From an uncultured Collinsella sp. (GTDB taxonomy: Bacteria; Actinomycetota; Coriobacteriia; Coriobacteriales; Coriobacteriaceae), in NCBI GenBank assembly GCA_958429225.1, contig CAUAJB010000044.1, forward strand, positions 1 to 17,904: a stretch of DNA of 17,904 bases, read 5' to 3'. Both the position numbers and the translations under genes were made by a program. The notes under the pieces were generated by a model. It made no database searches. It was not told the DNA's origin and saw only the letters and a program-made list of their open reading frames with translations. Shown one piece after another: positions 14,635-17,904 of this stretch (position 1 is its first letter; each line of letters begins with the position of its first letter).

Positions 14635-15683
14635 CTACCCTTGCGTTTCGCCATTAGTCGCTTCGTTGATGGCGCGGTACTCGGCACTCAGCTCGCGCGC
14701 CAGCTCTTCCTTGCTTGGAAGATACGGCAGGTATTTGGCGGTAAACACTTGGTCGTTGTCTTCGGGCAGCGTGTACTCGACGATCGAATCGCTTTTGTCC
14801 GCGCAGAGCACGATGCCTATGGGCGGATTGTCGCCTTCGTTCATGAGCTCACGCGTGTAGTAGTTCACATACATTTGCATCTGGCCCAGGTCCTGATGCG
14901 TAAGGTCATCGGTCTTAAGGTCGATGAGCACGAAGCAGCGCATCAGATAGTTGTAAAAACAAGGTCAATATAGAAATGGCGTCCATCAAAGGTGATGCGC
15001 TTTTGGCGCGCCTCGAAAGCGAAGCCACGGCCAAGCTCCAGCAGGAACTTCTGAAGATGCGTGATGAGCGCCTGCTCTAGATCGCTCTCGCGAAACGTAG
15101 CATCGTCCGAGAAACCTAAAAACTGCAGTACATATGGGTCGCGGATGATATCCTCGGGGCGACGAGCCGGGGCGCTCTCTTGGATTTCCTGGGTGACGGC
15201 CTCTTTGTCCTTGCTGGCAAGTAGGCGCTCGCGGAACATGGTGTTGATCTGGCGTTCGAGCTGACGCGTGCTCCAGCGAGAATCGGCGCATTCGTTCATG
15301 TACCAGGTGCGAGCTTCGGGGTCAGGAATGCGTATTAACCTGCGGTAATGTGTCCAGCTCAATTCGGGACGCAGTGAGTCCCGAATTGGAAATGCAAGAT
15401 AGAACTGACGCATTTTGCGCAGCTCTCTTGCTTCAAAACTTTTACCAAAATCCTTGGTAAGTCTGATTGCGAGGGCCTTGAGCAGCGCCTCTCCATACTT
15501 GGCGCGCCCCTCTCCGCCCTGTTCATCAACAATACTCTTGCCGATCTCCCAATATGCCTCAACCATCGCAAAGTTAACGGCGGTATAGGCCTTGTCGCGA
15601 GCGGCGTTGAGAATCGAGGAGACCTGCTTGTAAAAACCTTCGGGCACGATTGCCGATTCTCCACGGTTTACCAGTTCGCCCAT
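14635..15683 (-). pseudogene. YhcG/DUF1016-type PD-(D/E)xK nuclease, split by a one-base frameshift
   Basis: Two minus-strand frames together make one DUF1016 protein of about 350 residues. The first (15683 to 14943, 246 residues) carries the N-terminal domain (NAARDKAYTAVNFAMVEAYWEIG, MRQFYLAFP, LSWTHYRRLIRI) and the start of the nuclease domain, GFAFEARQKRI then HFYIDLVF. It then ends TTI and a stop. The second (14943-14635, 102 residues) continues MRCFVLIDLKT, HQDLGQMQMYV, NPPIGIVLC and YLPSKEELA. Adding one T to the T5 run (A5 at 14955-14959 on the plus strand) restores FYNYLMRCFVLIDLK, as in intact family members. The break separates the catalytic Asp of YIDLVF from the DLK, so neither part should be active alone. 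The stop and next ATG overlap (TGATG), so a coupled two-part product, frameshifting or a sequencing error remain possible. The start could also be GTG 15686. Family members are nucleases often found with restriction or defence genes. Confidence 0.85.
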
Positions 15684-15849
15684 CACTGTCGCCCCACTTT
15701 CCTTTTGTGGAATGCGTCTTTATCGCATTTAGTTTAAAGCCTCGCGCGGACACGAATTGCTGTGCTGTCTGACATCTTCGCATGGGGCTTTCGGTGACTA
15801 AAATGTGACCATAGAGGCAGTTTTAGCGAATCCCACGGGAGTGACGCGT

Positions 15850-16119
15850 ATGGACAATAACACGCTGCTATTCCAGGACAAAGGTTCGGGTAGGTATAAA
15901 GACGTCAAGATCTACCCCAACCGTATTGAGGTGCTCAAGAAGGGCACTTTTGGTGGCAAGCACACCGAGATTGTCTATCTTAAGGACATTACGGGGGTCA
16001 ACAGGATCAAGGGCCGCGATGTTTTTCTGCGTAACAGGCTGTTGACCGCTTGCGTCTTTAGCCTGAGTAGCCGTGCGAAGGCCCAGGAATTTGTGAACGC
16101 GCTGAACATGGTGATGTAG
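15850..16119 (+). CDS. Small PH-like domain protein
   Basis: This 89-residue protein has no membrane helix or signal peptide. The order of segments (FQDKGSGRYKDVKIYPNRIEVLKKG, then TEIVYLKDITGVN, then VFSLSSRAKAQEFVNALNMV) is strand-rich with a final amphipathic helix. This resembles small bacterial pleckstrin-homology-like proteins, in which the last helix (AQEFVNAL) packs on the barrel. Ligand and role are unknown. The start is given as ATG 15850, with GGGAG about 8 bases upstream; in-frame GTGs at 15841 and 15805 could extend it, the latter by 15 residues. A TAAAAT at 15799-15804 could be a -10. It is divergent from the disrupted nuclease gene and stands alone. Confidence 0.75.
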   Translation: MDNNTLLFQDKGSGRYKDVKIYPNRIEVLKKGTFGGKHTEIVYLKDITGVNRIKGRDVFLRNRLLTACVFSLSSRAKAQEFVNALNMVM

Positions 16120-16143
16120 CCGATAGAGGCGTTCGGGCCAAGG

Positions 16144-16182
16144 TAAAAATCGGGGCGCAGAACGGTATTCTGCGCCCCGATT
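16144..16182 (-). terminator. Strong intrinsic terminator for the phospholipase-like gene
   Basis: A perfect 15-bp stem, AATCGGGGCGCAGAA (16148-16162) with its complement at 16168-16182, encloses a five-base loop. On the minus strand the stem is followed by a T-run (plus-strand A residues 16145-16149), giving a textbook terminator for the leftward gene ending at 16212. Rightward the flank is TTGAGTTAA, so it may also weakly stop the PH-like gene. Confidence 0.92.
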
Positions 16183-16211
16183 GAGTTAATGCGCCCAAAA
16201 GACTGGCTTGC

Positions 16212-17904
16212 CTATTCGTTAACGTCCTCGGTATTGTCGCGGTCACTGGCAAGCATTGCTGCACCTGCGACCGTTGTCGCCACGGCGGCGGCAGCGAGCC
16301 CGGCGGCAATGCCGGAGCCGTCTCCCGTGTCGGCGAGTTTTCCGCCCGAGCTCTTGCCCTGGTCGCTCTTGTTGCCCTTGCCATTCTTGTCGGCGCCGCC
16401 TGCGTTGGAACCCGTGCCACCGTCGGTGCCGCTGCCGGTGCCGCCCGCACTGCCCGAGGCCGCTACGGTAAAGCTTGCGGCTCCGTCGCTGGCGAGCGTG
16501 TAGTTCTGCGCCGCGTTGCCCAAGAGACCGTTCACGCGCACCCAGTACGTCCCTGCGGCAAATGTTTCGCCCTCGGCCATCGCCGTTCCCGGAGCGCCGT
16601 TCGCGTCGTGCACAAACTCGAGCTGGGCCGTGCAGGCATCGGTTTCGAGCTTGCCCTCGAGTGATGCCGCAATCTTGGCGCGCACGTCTTCGCCGGCCTT
16701 AAGGCCTTCGAGTCCCTCAAAATGGGGCGTCAGCGCGCGTGGATCGATATCGATGGGCACAGAGCCCTGCAGCCCCGTAACGGTCTCGTTGCCCAGGGCG
16801 TCGACATCCACATATTCGATGGCAAACGCATGGCCCGAAGCCGCCACGTTGAGTACGTTGCTGCTGTCGACAAGGCGGAAATGACCCTCGCCAACGGTCT
16901 TGCCGTCCTGGAGCGAGGCGTCGCTCAGCGAGTTGCCATATGTCATGTGCATGCGGGCTGGGAGGTAGCACGAAGCTGTCTGCTTGTGCTGCGTATCGTA
17001 ATTGCGCTGGTAGATGCTCCGGGCCAGCGCCGCATCAACAAAGTCGGATGCGATGATGCCAATGTGCTTGAGGTAATCTGACTTTGTTTTCTCGTTGCCG
17101 CTGGGGTTGATGTACGGGCTCTTATACAGATGCTCATTGACTACTCGTGCCGAGGTAAAAGGATTGCCTCCATGCGACAAGCCCGTGCAGCTGGTGTAGT
17201 TGATAGACCAGCAACGCTCCTGGACTTGCACCGTGGCCCCGGCATCGTCCACGACGTCCACCTTGTTGCGCGTGCGCCCGGTCGTTTCCTTCAGCGCATT
17301 ATCGACCCAACTGAGCTTGTCGGTTCCCGTGAGTTTGTACTTGTCCTGGGCATATACCTTGGTGCAATAGGGCTCTTCATTGCCCGTTTCCCCTATGGCT
17401 TCAAATCCCCGCGCGTCTTGGACGAGACACATCGACTGCCCGGAATGCGCCTTGATTTTGTCATCCCATTGGGTGAGGTCGAGGCCCCACGTGTGGCCGC
17501 TTACGCTGTTGCCGGCGAGCCCAAATCGACGCAGCAGGACAATCTTTCCGCGCACCTCGCCCAGCGTGGGGACGTGGCCCGATGTATAGAACAGGTTGGG
17601 GTTATCGGCCATAACCTTGGCGAAGGCCGTCGTTATGCTTTCGTCGGTAGCCTCATCGTTGCCGCGCGATGCGAGCATGATAAGCGCTTCTGACGGGTTT
17701 TCGTTCAAAAACTTTTTGAAGTACCTGATGACATCGGAAAGATGCAAAAAGTGCTCGTCTTTTTTAAGCAGATAGAAAATTCCGTGGTCGATGCCGGGGT
17801 CATCGCCCTTTCCGAGCCGGATATCAAAATAGCGGATTCCCTCGAGCAACTGCGTGGGAATGTAATCCTGCTGGCATTTTACTTGCGAGGATTGGGGCTC
17901 AGTG
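16212..17904 (-). CDS. Phosphatidylinositol-specific phospholipase C-like surface protein, LAxTG-type anchor (N-terminus outside window)
   Basis: The frame is open to the window edge (first full codon at 17903), so the signal peptide and the first catalytic His of the PI-PLC X domain lie outside. The visible 563 residues begin with QLLEGIRYFDIRLG, then IDHGIFYLL (second active-site His region), NPSEALIML, and TLGEVRGKIVLLRRF, all typical of the PLC X barrel. PI-PLC enzymes cleave phosphatidylinositol or its glycan forms; activity here is inferred. Scattered Cys residues fit an exported protein. After an Ig-like or pre-peptidase-like region (about 380-480) comes a Gly/Ser/Lys spacer, then the sorting-signal-like LADTG (16323-16337), a hydrophobic Ala-rich helix, and the tail SDRDNTEDVNE. 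LADTG fits the LAxTG motif of class E sortases in Actinobacteria, but the tail is acidic rather than basic. The gene ends before a strong terminator. Confidence 0.88.
   Translation of the reverse strand, partial: TEPQSSQVKCQQDYIPTQLLEGIRYFDIRLGKGDDPGIDHGIFYLLKKDEHFLHLSDVIRYFKKFLNENPSEALIMLASRGNDEATDESITTAFAKVMADNPNLFYTSGHVPTLGEVRGKIVLLRRFGLAGNSVSGHTWGLDLTQWDDKIKAHSGQSMCLVQDARGFEAIGETGNEEPYCTKVYAQDKYKLTGTDKLSWVDNALKETTGRTRNKVDVVDDAGATVQVQERCWSINYTSCTGLSHGGNPFTSARVVNEHLYKSPYINPSGNEKTKSDYLKHIGIIASDFVDAALARSIYQRNYDTQHKQTASCYLPARMHMTYGNSLSDASLQDGKTVGEGHFRLVDSSNVLNVAASGHAFAIEYVDVDALGNETVTGLQGSVPIDIDPRALTPHFEGLEGLKAGEDVRAKIAASLEGKLETDACTAQLEFVHDANGAPGTAMAEGETFAAGTYWVRVNGLLGNAAQNYTLASDGAASFTVAASGSAGGTGSGTDGGTGSNAGGADKNGKGNKSDQGKSSGGKLADTGDGSGIAAGLAAAAVATTVAGAAMLASDRDNTEDVNE

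Noticed and set aside
14563..14973. Plus-strand frame of 136 codons opposite the nuclease C-terminal part
   Set aside because: The opposite strand encodes conserved DUF1016 sequence; this frame has no homology-like features or RBS.
1..17904. CRISPR arrays, insertion sequences, phage genes or attachment sites
   Set aside because: No regularly spaced repeats, transposase or integrase motifs, or long terminal inverted repeats were seen on either strand.

Overview
The window looks like a chromosomal segment of a high-GC Gram-positive bacterium. The gene content and style suggest the Coriobacteriia, most likely Collinsella or a close relative. Reasons: GC-rich third codon positions throughout, strong AGGAGG-type ribosome binding sites with occasional TTG/GTG starts, a Gram-positive (Cheo-type) LexA box ahead of ruvCAB, a stand-alone formate-tetrahydrofolate ligase, a non-haem-iron superoxide reductase as expected of an anaerobe, and a surface protein ending in an LAxTG-type sorting motif. 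The genus is inference. No tRNA, rRNA, CRISPR array, transposase or integrase gene was seen.

Layout. 1-80: a promoter/operator-like inverted repeat. 81-3545: a large SNF2-family helicase with an N-terminal SWIM zinc finger. 3711-4073: a superoxide reductase of the short, center II-only type. 4191-6176: a protein with the full architecture of glutamine-dependent NAD+ synthetase, but with catalytic residues of both domains replaced. 6294-8502: the Holliday-junction operon ruvC-ruvA-ruvB, with TGATG stop/start junctions, behind an extended -10 promoter whose start point sits in a perfect GAAC-N4-GTTC SOS box. 8647-10314: fhs, with its own promoter and a strong terminator. 10494-11483: a single-pass membrane protein with a PASTA-like outer domain. 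11502-12683 (minus): a cation diffusion facilitator with Mn-type ligands. 12902-14239: a soluble protein with two TFIIB-type zinc ribbons. 14240-14634: no intact gene, but hairpins, an intrinsic terminator and probable coding remnants. 14635-15683 (minus): a YhcG/DUF1016 PD-(D/E)xK nuclease gene broken by a one-base frameshift inside its active site. 15850-16119: a small PH-like protein. 16212-17904 (minus): a surface phosphatidylinositol-specific phospholipase C-like protein, cut off at its N-terminus by the window edge.

Most of the window is a series of single-gene or short transcription units rather than one system; ruvCAB is the only clear multi-gene operon. The parts most likely to hold something undescribed are the pseudo-NAD synthetase next to ruvCAB, the double zinc-ribbon protein, the membrane PASTA-like protein with repeated T-R-V motifs, and the hairpin-rich gene-free stretch ending in a terminator. 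I see no clear evidence of a new multi-gene defence or mobile system; the YhcG nuclease is the only defence-like gene, and it appears disrupted.
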